Below, one piece after another: positions 36,065 through 44,022 of a stretch of DNA of 64,000 bases; position 1 is the stretch's first letter, and each line of letters starts with the position of its first letter. The notes below the pieces were generated by a model that saw nothing but the letters and a program-made list of their open reading frames with translations, searched no databases and had not been told where the DNA came from. The stretch comes from CAIVAT01 sp037133475 (lineage in GTDB: Bacteria > Bacteroidota > Bacteroidia > Bacteroidales > FEN-979): assembly GCA_037133475.1 (NCBI GenBank), contig JBAXOB010000009.1, positions 1 through 64,000 of the forward strand, read 5' to 3'. Position numbers and translations under genes: made by a program.

Positions 36065-36293
36065 ATATTGATTCAGTAAATATAAAGAAAAACTTTAGAC
36101 CCTGAAGAAACAGATTACCCCTTCGGTATTCCGGTTTTGCAGGGATGACGCTGGGATCAGCCATTTTCCCACCGGTGGCCGCGAGAATAATGCCAGGGTA
36201 GTTATGACAGCGATGGCCTGTTATGTCAACGGCAAGCCGGTCAACGGGATAGCCTGACGGGGAGGAGGATCTGGCGGAAACGGGGATTGTTTC

Positions 36294-36779
36294 TTATTGT
36301 AAGATCAGCTCCAGGGCGACATCATGGGGCTCCCTGAAGTTAAATTTCCTGTACACCGGCTCGCCCTCCCTGGTGGCATGCAGTTCAACCTTATCCAGGT
36401 TTAATTTCATGGCTTCGGCGATGAGCTTCCCGAAAAGCAGGGAACAAATACCCAGTTTACGGTAGGCTGCAAGGGTAAACATATTTAAGATGTAGCCCGT
36501 TCTTCCCCCCGGCAATGCCAGGGTTCCCGGTTGTTCACGGATCACCATCCCGCTGAAGCCGACCGGTTTGTCGTCATCCCAGGCAATCCAGGCGATAAAT
36601 AAGCCCTGCATCATTGATTTCGTGAAATACTCCTTTAAGGAATCCCTTAAAACAGCTTCCGGTTCCGGGGAACATGGGCCCTGGATCTCCTTCAGGAAGA
36701 TGATCCTGAATTCAACAAGCGTTGGAATATCGGAGCGGGTGGCCGGTTTCAGCGTAACGCCGTTCTTATCTGTTCTCAT
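36294..36779 (-). CDS. GNAT-family acetyltransferase
   Basis: 161 residues, a single GNAT domain: KPVGFSGMVIREQP (strand 4), YILNMFTLAAYRKLGICSLL (motif A acetyl-CoA loop, in the Q/R-x-x-G-x form RKLGIC) and VELHATREGEPVYRKFNFRE (motif B). It transfers an acetyl group from acetyl-CoA to an unknown amine. It is monocistronic. The 230 bases between it and the PAS kinase hold nothing recognised. Confidence 0.92.
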   Translation of the reverse strand: MRTDKNGVTLKPATRSDIPTLVEFRIIFLKEIQGPCSPEPEAVLRDSLKEYFTKSMMQGLFIAWIAWDDDKPVGFSGMVIREQPGTLALPGGRTGYILNMFTLAAYRKLGICSLLFGKLIAEAMKLNLDKVELHATREGEPVYRKFNFREPHDVALELILQ

Positions 36780-36907
36780 AGTGGAAAAAGGTCTGGAGTC
36801 CGGTGATCTGTTTATGTAAGCCTGTTCTTAACCAGCAACAGGCATAAGGTGTTGTTTAATGATTTTTCGTTTTTCATTGGAACCCGGTCCGCATAGTCAA
36901 TACGTTT

Positions 36908-36971
36908 ATTTAACCACAATGACACGATGATTTACACAATGGTCGCAATGGGTTTCTTTGTGGTCATTGAT
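36908..36971 (+). repeat. AACCACAATG repeat, copy 1
   Basis: TTTAACCACAATG, then ACACAATGGTC and CTTTGTGGTCATTG. A second copy lies at 38206-38271 with the same orientation. The two flank the alcohol dehydrogenase gene. Confidence 0.6.
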
Positions 36972-37021
36972 GTTATGATTGATATAGTCCCTGAAGGGGA
37001 ACCAGTCACCAACAACGATAG

Positions 37022-37060
37022 AAAAAAGCCGGGCTGCCTGCGCCTACAGGCAGGCAGCCT
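37022..37060 (-). terminator. Terminator of the alcohol dehydrogenase gene
   Basis: On the minus strand, GGCTGCCTGC and GCAGGCAGCC form a perfect 10-bp stem with an eight-base loop, followed by CGGC and a run of six T. It lies just after the adh stop. Confidence 0.85.
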
Positions 37061-37066
37061 GACTTA

Positions 37067-38125
37067 TTATTTTTTAAGGGAGGCCATATCGATCACGAAG
37101 CGGTAGCGGACGTCGCTTTTCAGCATCCGTTCATATGCTTCATTGATATCCTGGATGTTGATCATTTCAATTTCCGACACGATATTGTGCCGGCCGCAGA
37201 AGTCAAGCATCTCCTGGGTTTCGGCAATACCGCCGATCACTGAACCGGCAACCGATTTCCTGCCCAGGATCATCGGCACGGTGTTGAGGATCGGCTCCAG
37301 TCCGCCCAGGTAACCAACCAGCACCAGGGTTCCGCTGATTTTCAGGGTGGTAACATAGGGGTTCACATTATGAACATTGGGAATGGTATCGATGATCAGG
37401 TCAAATTTTCCCTTTACCGAATTCATCTGTTCGTTGTCGGTCGAGAGGATCACATCATTTGCGCCAAGGTCCAGGGCATCCTGCTTTTTGCCCGCTGTTC
37501 TTGAAAAGAGCGTCACCTCTGCTCCTAAAGCCTTCGCCAGTTTAATGGCCATATGACCAAGGCCGCCTAAGCCCACAACGGCAACTTTGCTGCCTTTGCC
37601 CACTTTCCAGTGACGGAGCGGCGACCAGGTGGTAATACCGGCGCAAAGCAATGGTGCCGTGGCTGCCAGGTCGAGGCTTGCAGGCACCTTCAGCACGAAG
37701 TGCTCATCGACAACCACCTTTTCAGAATAGCCGCCAAAGGTTTGGGTTCCCAGGTGCTTGTCCCTGCTGTTATAGGTCCCGGTAGACCCCGTCAAACAGT
37801 ATTGTTCCAGGTCCTGCCTGCAGCTGGCACATTCCCTGCAGGAATCCACCAGGCAGCCGACGCCGGCAAAATCACCGACCTTCAGTTTGGTAACCGCGTT
37901 ACCTACTTTTGTGACCTTCCCTACAATTTCGTGTCCGGGAACGGCAGGATAGATGGTTCCACCCCAGTCGTTCCTGGCTGTATGGAGGTCGCTGTGACAA
38001 ACCCCGCAATAGAGGATGTCGATCTCTACATCTGTTGCGGTGACCTCCCTGCGCATGATGTTCATTTGTTTTAACGGGGCATCAAGTGCTTCCGTTCCAA
38101 AAGCTTTTACGTTTTTTGTTTCCAT
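37067..38125 (-). CDS. Zinc-dependent alcohol dehydrogenase, YahK/AdhC type
   Basis: 352 residues, MDR-superfamily alcohol dehydrogenase. Catalytic zinc ligands are Cys in YCGVCHSDLH and His-Glu in VPGHEIVGKV; the structural zinc site is CRECASCRQDLEQYC. The Rossmann fold has VAVVGLGGLGHMAIKLAKAL. Length and blocks fit the cinnamyl-alcohol-dehydrogenase-like NADP-dependent branch (YahK/AdhC). It reduces aldehydes or oxidises alcohols. It ends with a strong terminator and lies between two copies of an intergenic repeat. Confidence 0.93.
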   Translation of the reverse strand: METKNVKAFGTEALDAPLKQMNIMRREVTATDVEIDILYCGVCHSDLHTARNDWGGTIYPAVPGHEIVGKVTKVGNAVTKLKVGDFAGVGCLVDSCRECASCRQDLEQYCLTGSTGTYNSRDKHLGTQTFGGYSEKVVVDEHFVLKVPASLDLAATAPLLCAGITTWSPLRHWKVGKGSKVAVVGLGGLGHMAIKLAKALGAEVTLFSRTAGKKQDALDLGANDVILSTDNEQMNSVKGKFDLIIDTIPNVHNVNPYVTTLKISGTLVLVGYLGGLEPILNTVPMILGRKSVAGSVIGGIAETQEMLDFCGRHNIVSEIEMINIQDINEAYERMLKSDVRYRFVIDMASLKK

Positions 38126-38205
38126 GTTTATGTTGTTATTTTAGTGTCAGTTTAAAATATTGTGGTTATTGCTGAGAATCCTGTTCCCGTTCTCAAGGTG
38201 TTAAA

Positions 38206-38296
38206 TTTAACCACAATGGTCACAATGTTTTACACAATGGTCACAATGAAAGTCTTTGTGATCATTGTGCCTTCTTTGTGTCATTGTGGTTGATTT
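38206..38296 (+). repeat. AACCACAATG repeat, copy 2
   Basis: TTTAACCACAATGGTCACAATG, twice, followed by CTTTGTGATCATTGTG and CATTGTGGTTG. The left and right ends are complementary (AACCACAATG/CATTGTGGTT), so the copy can fold into a long imperfect hairpin. It lies just upstream of the adh start. Confidence 0.65.
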
Positions 38297-38555
38297 TTGG
38301 CAAGGTTTTTGGGATTCAACAAGTTTCTTATATATAACTTCATTTAACAATTTTATTGCCTAAATGGTTCCGGGATATCCCGCATGGGGCAACAGGTGTC
38401 CGGTTGCCTTTTTCCAACCATATTCCGGATTTTTTTCAGCGTTTTCTGTTTTACAAAATTGACTACATACAATTGTACCGGTTACAATACTGCAGCCCTC
38501 CCTTGCAATTGAAAGGACTGTCGCAAAGGTAATCGACAACCTCTTTTATTACTAC

Positions 38556-38744
38556 CTCTACTTTCTTTTTCTACCACAAAAAGAAAGTAGCAAAGAAAAG
38601 TCACCGCTGCATGAAAGTCACTAAAAATCTTCGTCATTCGCTAAACTGCGGAAACTCGTCGCTTCGCTCCTCAGACAATCCGCAGTTTTACGCTCATTCC
38701 TCGATTTTTTTAACGTGCCTTTCATGAGGCGGCCAGCCTGCTTA
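38556..38744 (+). repeat. 187-bp dispersed repeat, copy 3
   Basis: Same element and orientation as copies 1 and 2. The left hairpin CTTTCTTTTT/AAAAAGAAAG is kept, the outer arm is CATGAAAGTCAC with one change in its partner (GTGCCTTTCATG), and the inner arm has changed one base (AATCCGCAGTT). It lies about 720 bases before the injection-system operon. Confidence 0.85.
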
Positions 38745-39461
38745 GCCTCGGTTGTTCCAAGATTATTAAGGTACAATTGCGCTCAATCAAATTACAAAAT
38801 TACAACTTTCAAAGAGCCGGTTAACATTATTCCGTCAGACATCCACTTGGAACCTCCCGAAAAACCGGCAGGCAGCCGGGCGATCCGTCAATTATTCCCC
38901 TTTTTGTTCACCCGGAACTTCCGCAATGGGAATAAATCAAACCCGTTTGTACGGCCATATGAAAAACCACCCTATAATATACCAAACATTTGCCGGACAT
39001 GATCAGATAGTAAATTTTACACTCCCCCGTTCTGTTATAAGTTTAACAAGTCACATATTTTAGTCTCCGCTGCAAAATTTTAACAATTGAAATGCACATT
39101 CGGCTGCATAGGCAAAAGAGGTAAAATGGAAGGAGGAAATATTAAACCCGGATGTTAAAAAAGTATTGTGAAAACCTTAACATATTGACAACAGTCATTT
39201 TACATTGTATATTGCAATCTGTTTCCTGGTTTAACAGTCAGAAACCCGGGAACCTGAATGCCCTGTTGCTTTTCAAAACCAGTTGCCGGGAGCAGTTCGT
39301 TTTCATGAGAAATGAAAACCGGCTGTGACTGAAAGAGCGAAGCCATGTATTCCCGGCGCGGCAGATAATCCCATCCGATTTTCATTCTGCAGGAAATTTT
39401 CATAAACCTCCCTTTTTCACCCATCATCAACCCTATTATTCAACCTTAAAATTAAAATATT
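38745..39461 (+). promoter_or_regulatory. Leader region of the injection-system operon
   Basis: 717 AT-rich bases with no gene I can support. It must hold the operon promoter. The best candidate is TTGACA at 39185-39190, a 17-base spacer and TATATT at 39208-39213, about 250 bases before the sheath ATG. This is an enterobacterial-type sigma-70 spacing rather than the usual TTTG/TAnnTTTG pair, so the assignment is uncertain. A long untranslated leader would follow. Confidence 0.35.
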
Positions 39462-41828
39462 ATGGCAGTACAGACATCTTATCCCGGAGTGTATGTTCAG
39501 GAAGTGCCAAGCGGGGTGCGAACGATAACCGGAGTGAGCACTTCAATTGCAGTATTTATCGGCCGATCGAGTAAGGGCACCCTCAATACCCCGTTACTAT
39601 GCTTCAGTTACAGCGATTTCAGCAGGAATTTTTCCGCCGATTATGATAAAAGCGACCTGGCCCGTTCCGTGAAGCTGTTTTTTCTGAACGGGGGAACGGT
39701 TTGTTATGTGATGAGGATCGCAAATGGTGCAACATCTTCCGGAATTACACTGAAAAATTCAGCAATGGTTGGCGTTCTCACCTTTACCGCAAAATCACCC
39801 GGGATTTTTGGCGACGATATCAGGATCAACATCACCTATGGCGGGCCTCAGCCTGAGGCGACCTTCAATGCTGAAATCTTCCGCTGGGATTCCAATAATC
39901 CGGGGCAGCCCGTGAAGGCCGATACCGAGTATTGGCCGGGATTAAGCATGGACCCGGCACATCCCAGGTATGCCGCGGACTTTCTTACACGAAATTCAAA
40001 GCTGGTCAATGCAGCTGACCTTTATACTCCCAAACCTCCTGCTATACCGACCGTACCTCCGGCAGGTTATACCCTGTCAGGCCGTCCTTTGATCAATTCA
40101 TCGGCCGGCGCTTTCCGGACCGACCTGGGAGCAATATTAACGGCGGGGGCCTGTTTCAGGATTAGTGTCAATGGGGGGCCATTTATCCCGATTGATTTAT
40201 CATCGATATTGCCTTTGACCGGGGCCCCGGGGGCAATAGCCTCAAATATTCAGATACTGTTAACCAACGCACTCCCCGGCGGTACTGTTGTGAATGTGGA
40301 TTTTGTTGCGGGACCACTGCTTCCCGCACCAACGCTACAATTCAAAATATCCTCCCCTGCCGGGGATGTTTATATCGAACCTTCTCCGGTAAAGGATCTG
40401 GCAAAAGCCCTTATGCTGGGTTCGGCGCAGGGAGGAGTGGAGGTGCCCCGGTATGCTGATGCGCGGCCTGCTCCCAACGGGATCGTATTAAAATTGTCAG
40501 ATATCCTGACCTTTGCCGATTATGCACAGACCGCTTTTAACACCCTGACCATCGATGGTGTGCCGATTTCCCTTACCGGATCTTACGCACTGACAACGGG
40601 CGGGTCGTACATGTACCAGGACGGGACGACTCCTGCGCCCAGCATAACGGGAAACAACAATGGGATCCTGGAAAAGCTGAATATAATTGCGCAGGCCATC
40701 AACCATGAAAAAGCAAACAATCCCAAACTAAAATGGTCCGCCCGCATCTGGGGTTCGAGGCTGGCCATCCTTGCCGATTCCGGTGAAGATAATTACGCAG
40801 CCCTGCTGACCACAAGTGGTGGTGGCGGAACCGATTTCGGAGCCAACTTTGAACAACGCAATGTGAGGTATTATAGTCTCGGGGCAACCGGTAAAGGTTT
40901 TTTCCAGGGCACCGGGATTGCAGGCATTGACGGGAATCCGCCCCTTCTTTCCGATTACAGTGCGGCCTATGACGTTCTAGACAAAGAGGTGGATTTGTTT
41001 AATTTGATGATCCTGCCGAAAGATTCGGGAATATCAGCGGCTGACACTACAAATCTGTGGGGGCCTGCCAGCGTTTATTGCCAGCAGCGACGGGCATTCC
41101 TGCTGATTGATCCTCCTGAAACCTGGACTACGGCACAGCAGGCGACCGATCCCTCGGTCGGTGTCAACAGCCAGAGAATTGGCCTGGTGAAAGATCACAG
41201 CGCGGTTTTTTATCCACGCCTTACGCTGAATGAGAATGGCAGGTCGGTACAAACCGGCCCAAGCGGCGCCATCGCCGGCCTGATGGCCCGCATCGATGCC
41301 AGCCGCGGGGTCTGGAAAGCCCCTGCAGGCACGGAGGCAGATCTTCGCGGCATCAATGGCTTGGAATACAAGTTTTCGGACCAGGAAAACGGCCAGCTGA
41401 ATCCCCATGCGGTCAACACCATCCGGATCTTTCCAAATGGCATCGTGAACTGGGGCGCTCGAACGATGGACGGGGATGATGGTTTTCAAAGCGAGTATAA
41501 ATATATCCCCATCCGCCGCACAGCCCTCTTTATTGAAGAGAGTCTCTACCGCGGGTTGAAGTGGGTCGTGTTTGAACCCAACGATGAACCCCTGTGGGGA
41601 CAGATCAGGCTGAACGTCGGCGCATTTATGCACAACCTCTTCCGCCAGGGAGCTTTCCAGGGAAAAACCAAGCAGGATGCCTATTTTGTCAAATGCGACA
41701 GCGAAACTACCACCCAGAACGATATCGACCTCGGGATCGTGAACATCTGGGTTGGTTTTGCACCGCTTAAACCGGCAGAATTCGTCGTTCTCTATTTACA
41801 GCAAATGTCAGGTCAAATCCAGGTATAA
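39462..41828 (+). CDS. eCIS contractile sheath protein
   Basis: 788 residues, phage tail sheath family (Afp2-4/Pvc2-4, T4 gp18 type). The N-terminus TSYPGVYVQEVPSGVRTITG and the block SIAVFIGRSSKG start the conserved core; the C-terminal core has PIRRTALFIEESLYRGLKWV, FEPNDEPLW and ends with a sheath-linking strand (FVVLYLQQMSGQIQ). Contraction of this sheath drives the inner tube outward. Typical eCIS sheaths are 350-520 residues; here a large insertion covers about residues 110-480 and probably lies on the outer surface. Only one sheath gene is seen, while Afp and PVC carry three. Confidence 0.95.
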   Translation: MAVQTSYPGVYVQEVPSGVRTITGVSTSIAVFIGRSSKGTLNTPLLCFSYSDFSRNFSADYDKSDLARSVKLFFLNGGTVCYVMRIANGATSSGITLKNSAMVGVLTFTAKSPGIFGDDIRINITYGGPQPEATFNAEIFRWDSNNPGQPVKADTEYWPGLSMDPAHPRYAADFLTRNSKLVNAADLYTPKPPAIPTVPPAGYTLSGRPLINSSAGAFRTDLGAILTAGACFRISVNGGPFIPIDLSSILPLTGAPGAIASNIQILLTNALPGGTVVNVDFVAGPLLPAPTLQFKISSPAGDVYIEPSPVKDLAKALMLGSAQGGVEVPRYADARPAPNGIVLKLSDILTFADYAQTAFNTLTIDGVPISLTGSYALTTGGSYMYQDGTTPAPSITGNNNGILEKLNIIAQAINHEKANNPKLKWSARIWGSRLAILADSGEDNYAALLTTSGGGGTDFGANFEQRNVRYYSLGATGKGFFQGTGIAGIDGNPPLLSDYSAAYDVLDKEVDLFNLMILPKDSGISAADTTNLWGPASVYCQQRRAFLLIDPPETWTTAQQATDPSVGVNSQRIGLVKDHSAVFYPRLTLNENGRSVQTGPSGAIAGLMARIDASRGVWKAPAGTEADLRGINGLEYKFSDQENGQLNPHAVNTIRIFPNGIVNWGARTMDGDDGFQSEYKYIPIRRTALFIEESLYRGLKWVVFEPNDEPLWGQIRLNVGAFMHNLFRQGAFQGKTKQDAYFVKCDSETTTQNDIDLGIVNIWVGFAPLKPAEFVVLYLQQMSGQIQV

Positions 41829-41846
41829 CCTTAAAAACACAGTATT

Positions 41847-42353
41847 ATGGCAATTCCTCAATTTACAGTCAACGCCTATCGTTTTGATCCTTATAAGAAC
41901 TTCAAGTTCCGTATCCGCTGGGATGGCAAAGTGGTTGCCGGGGTGAGCAAGGTAACAGCCCTGAAACAATCGACCGAGCCGGTGACCCACCGCGAAGGGG
42001 GCGACCCCAGCAGTTCCAGGGTGACGCCAAGCGTTTGGAAGTTCGAACCGATTACCCTGGAACGAGGCGTAACCCATGATCCGGAGTTTGAGAACTGGGC
42101 GAAGAAGGTGTGGAATGTGGAGGGTGATTCGGTCATCTCGCTGAAAGATTTCAGGAAGGATCTCATCATTGAACTTCTGAACGAGCAGGGGGTTGTAGCC
42201 AAGGCCTACAAGGTTTACCGTTGCTGGGTTTCCACATACCAGGCCCTCCCCGACCTCGACGCCAACGCCCATGCCGTGGCCATCGAGCAAATGGTACTTC
42301 AGAATGAAGGCTGGGAGCGTGATACGGAAGTGCCGGAACCCTCGCAGACTTAA
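41847..42353 (+). CDS. eCIS inner tube protein
   Basis: 168 residues, T4 gp19-like/Afp1-5/Pvc1-5 tube family. It begins with the beta-barrel segment FTVNAYRFDPYKNFKFRIRW, and has VSKVTALKQSTEPVTHREGG and ITLERGVTHDPEFENWAKKV, the blocks that define the hexameric ring. It forms the inner tube through which cargo is held. It starts 18 bases after the sheath stop. One copy only, so a single ring type builds the tube unless others lie outside the window. Confidence 0.95.
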   Translation: MAIPQFTVNAYRFDPYKNFKFRIRWDGKVVAGVSKVTALKQSTEPVTHREGGDPSSSRVTPSVWKFEPITLERGVTHDPEFENWAKKVWNVEGDSVISLKDFRKDLIIELLNEQGVVAKAYKVYRCWVSTYQALPDLDANAHAVAIEQMVLQNEGWERDTEVPEPSQT

Positions 42354-42371
42354 TCAAAAAAACCTTGCCGA

Positions 42372-43127
42372 TTGAACAGCCTGTTTATCCCGTTTTATTT
42401 CACCCCCGGCGCCAGGGGAATTACCATGCGAGAACTAACCGGAGCCGACGAATCGTCGGCCGGGGAGAACAATACCGCCGGGGTGCTTTCACTGCTGGAG
42501 CCGCTGATCATCAAGGAGACGGCTCCCGAAGGGTTTCATGCCAACCGCATCGTTACTGCCGACAGGGACCGGCTGATCGCAAGGCTCTACATCTCGCTTT
42601 ATGGAACGAAAATCGCCTCCACCCTCGCCTGTGAAGGCTGCCAGGAAAAATTCGATCTTGACTTTTCCCTTGACGACCTTCTTGCTCATTTTCATCCCGG
42701 GCAGGTTCAGATTCCCGAAGATGGAATTTATGAGGCCGGACCCGGGATCCGTTTCCGGCTTCCTGCCGGTGCGGATGAACTGGCCACATCGGGATATGAT
42801 GCAAAAACCGCCGAAAAGATGATGCTTGAACGTTGCCTCATCAGCGGCGACCCTGAAACCGACGGGAAAACAGTCCAGCTGAAAATGGCAGATATCGCAC
42901 CGCTGCTGAGCCAGGAAATGAATGCCGTGTGCCCTGAATGCAGCCAGGTTCAAAAAGTACTGTTTGATATGCAGTCGTTTTTCATGACCCGGTTTTTGCG
43001 GGAAAGGCAGGATCTCGAGGAAGAGGTCCATCTTATTGCCTCCCGGTATCACTGGTCTCACCAGGAGATCGTCTCTTTGCCGAGGAGCCTGCGAAAGAAA
43101 TACGCTGCCCTGATCAATGCAAATTAA
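42372..43127 (+). CDS. gp26-like baseplate protein with CxxC pairs
   Basis: 251 residues. The start MRELTGADESS block and helical middle (VTADRDRLIARLYISLYG) resemble the T4-like gp26/phage baseplate family found after the tube gene in eCIS clusters. Two cysteine pairs (CEGCQEKFDLDF near residue 93 and CPECSQVQ near 190) probably bind zinc. I take the TTG at 42372 because a beta-strand (FIPFYFTPGARG) precedes the conserved block; the ATG at 42426 is an alternative. It would act in baseplate assembly. Confidence 0.65.
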   Translation: MNSLFIPFYFTPGARGITMRELTGADESSAGENNTAGVLSLLEPLIIKETAPEGFHANRIVTADRDRLIARLYISLYGTKIASTLACEGCQEKFDLDFSLDDLLAHFHPGQVQIPEDGIYEAGPGIRFRLPAGADELATSGYDAKTAEKMMLERCLISGDPETDGKTVQLKMADIAPLLSQEMNAVCPECSQVQKVLFDMQSFFMTRFLRERQDLEEEVHLIASRYHWSHQEIVSLPRSLRKKYAALINAN

Positions 43128-43133
43128 TAAACC

Positions 43134-44021
43134 ATGAACAGTTACCTGGCCGGAATTGTGGCAAGAGGCACCCCGGTTGAACAATCCGGTTTGACTCCCT
43201 TGTTATCCCCATCCTTCGCCCTACCTGCAGAAGCGCCCTTCCCGGATGGGTTCGAAGAATGGATCGGGCCGGCTGAAACGGGCATCGGGGAAAACACGGG
43301 AAGCAAGGAGGAGGGAGAATTGGAAGGGAGAGCTATGGAGGGGAAAGCAATAGAGGGAAACCTGAATTTTTCCCCCGTGGATCCCTCCCCTGCTGCAAAA
43401 GCCATCCTTCATCCTGCGACAGGGCCTGTTATGGCTGACAATGACCGGATGGTCCAGTATTTTTCCCGGCATGTGGAACGCATCGGCAATCGCGAAAAGG
43501 TAATGGAAAAACCTCCCGTGATCCCGTATCACCCCCCCGTTCCTGACGGAAGTTCTGCCCGGCAGCCAACCGGGATGCTTTTTGAACAGGATCCCGTGCA
43601 AAACGCTGTTGAACAAGGTATTTCCCATCCCAAAACCAGTATGTTACCGCAAAAAACGGCACCTCCGGGGCCTAAACCAGGGCCTGCAATCCATGTCAGC
43701 GATGAAGATATCCCGGAAAAAACCACTCCAAAAAAAGTGCCCGGTACCGGCAATCTTCCGGTAAGAAATTACCCGCCAGGTCGTTCAATACGGGAAATCA
43801 TGCCCCGTGAGCCCTCTATTCCTTCCCGTGAAGAAAAAAACAACCCCCGTGAACCGAAGAGCGAAACAGCCCCGAAACTCGTGATCGGGAAGATCACCGT
43901 GGAAATAGCACTTCCTCCGCCAACCCAGCCGCAGAAGATCATCACGCGGGTCGTACAGAAGTCAGCGGAGGAAAATCATGGAAACACCAACAGGCTCCGG
44001 TTCGGATTAGGACAAATGTAA
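43134..44021 (+). CDS. Proline-rich protein of the eCIS operon
   Basis: 295 residues, not recognised. Most of it (residues 20-240) is proline- and charge-rich and likely disordered. The last 45 residues contain a conserved-looking strand (LVIGKITVEIALPPPTQ) before KIITRVVQKSAEE, and may be the only folded part. It sits six bases after the gp26-like gene and one base before the DUF4255 gene, so it is translated with structural proteins. A linker, chaperone or cap-associated role is possible. Confidence 0.5.
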   Translation: MNSYLAGIVARGTPVEQSGLTPLLSPSFALPAEAPFPDGFEEWIGPAETGIGENTGSKEEGELEGRAMEGKAIEGNLNFSPVDPSPAAKAILHPATGPVMADNDRMVQYFSRHVERIGNREKVMEKPPVIPYHPPVPDGSSARQPTGMLFEQDPVQNAVEQGISHPKTSMLPQKTAPPGPKPGPAIHVSDEDIPEKTTPKKVPGTGNLPVRNYPPGRSIREIMPREPSIPSREEKNNPREPKSETAPKLVIGKITVEIALPPPTQPQKIITRVVQKSAEENHGNTNRLRFGLGQM

Positions 44022-44022
44022 T

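Noticed and set aside
38715..39002. 95-codon frame after dispersed-repeat copy 3
   Set aside because: Begins inside the repeat; composition is not protein-like, with no domain.
39200..39430. 76-codon open frame on the minus strand before the sheath gene
   Set aside because: No recognisable domain, rich in Met and aromatic residues without a pattern, and it overlaps the only good promoter candidate. I cannot support it as a gene.
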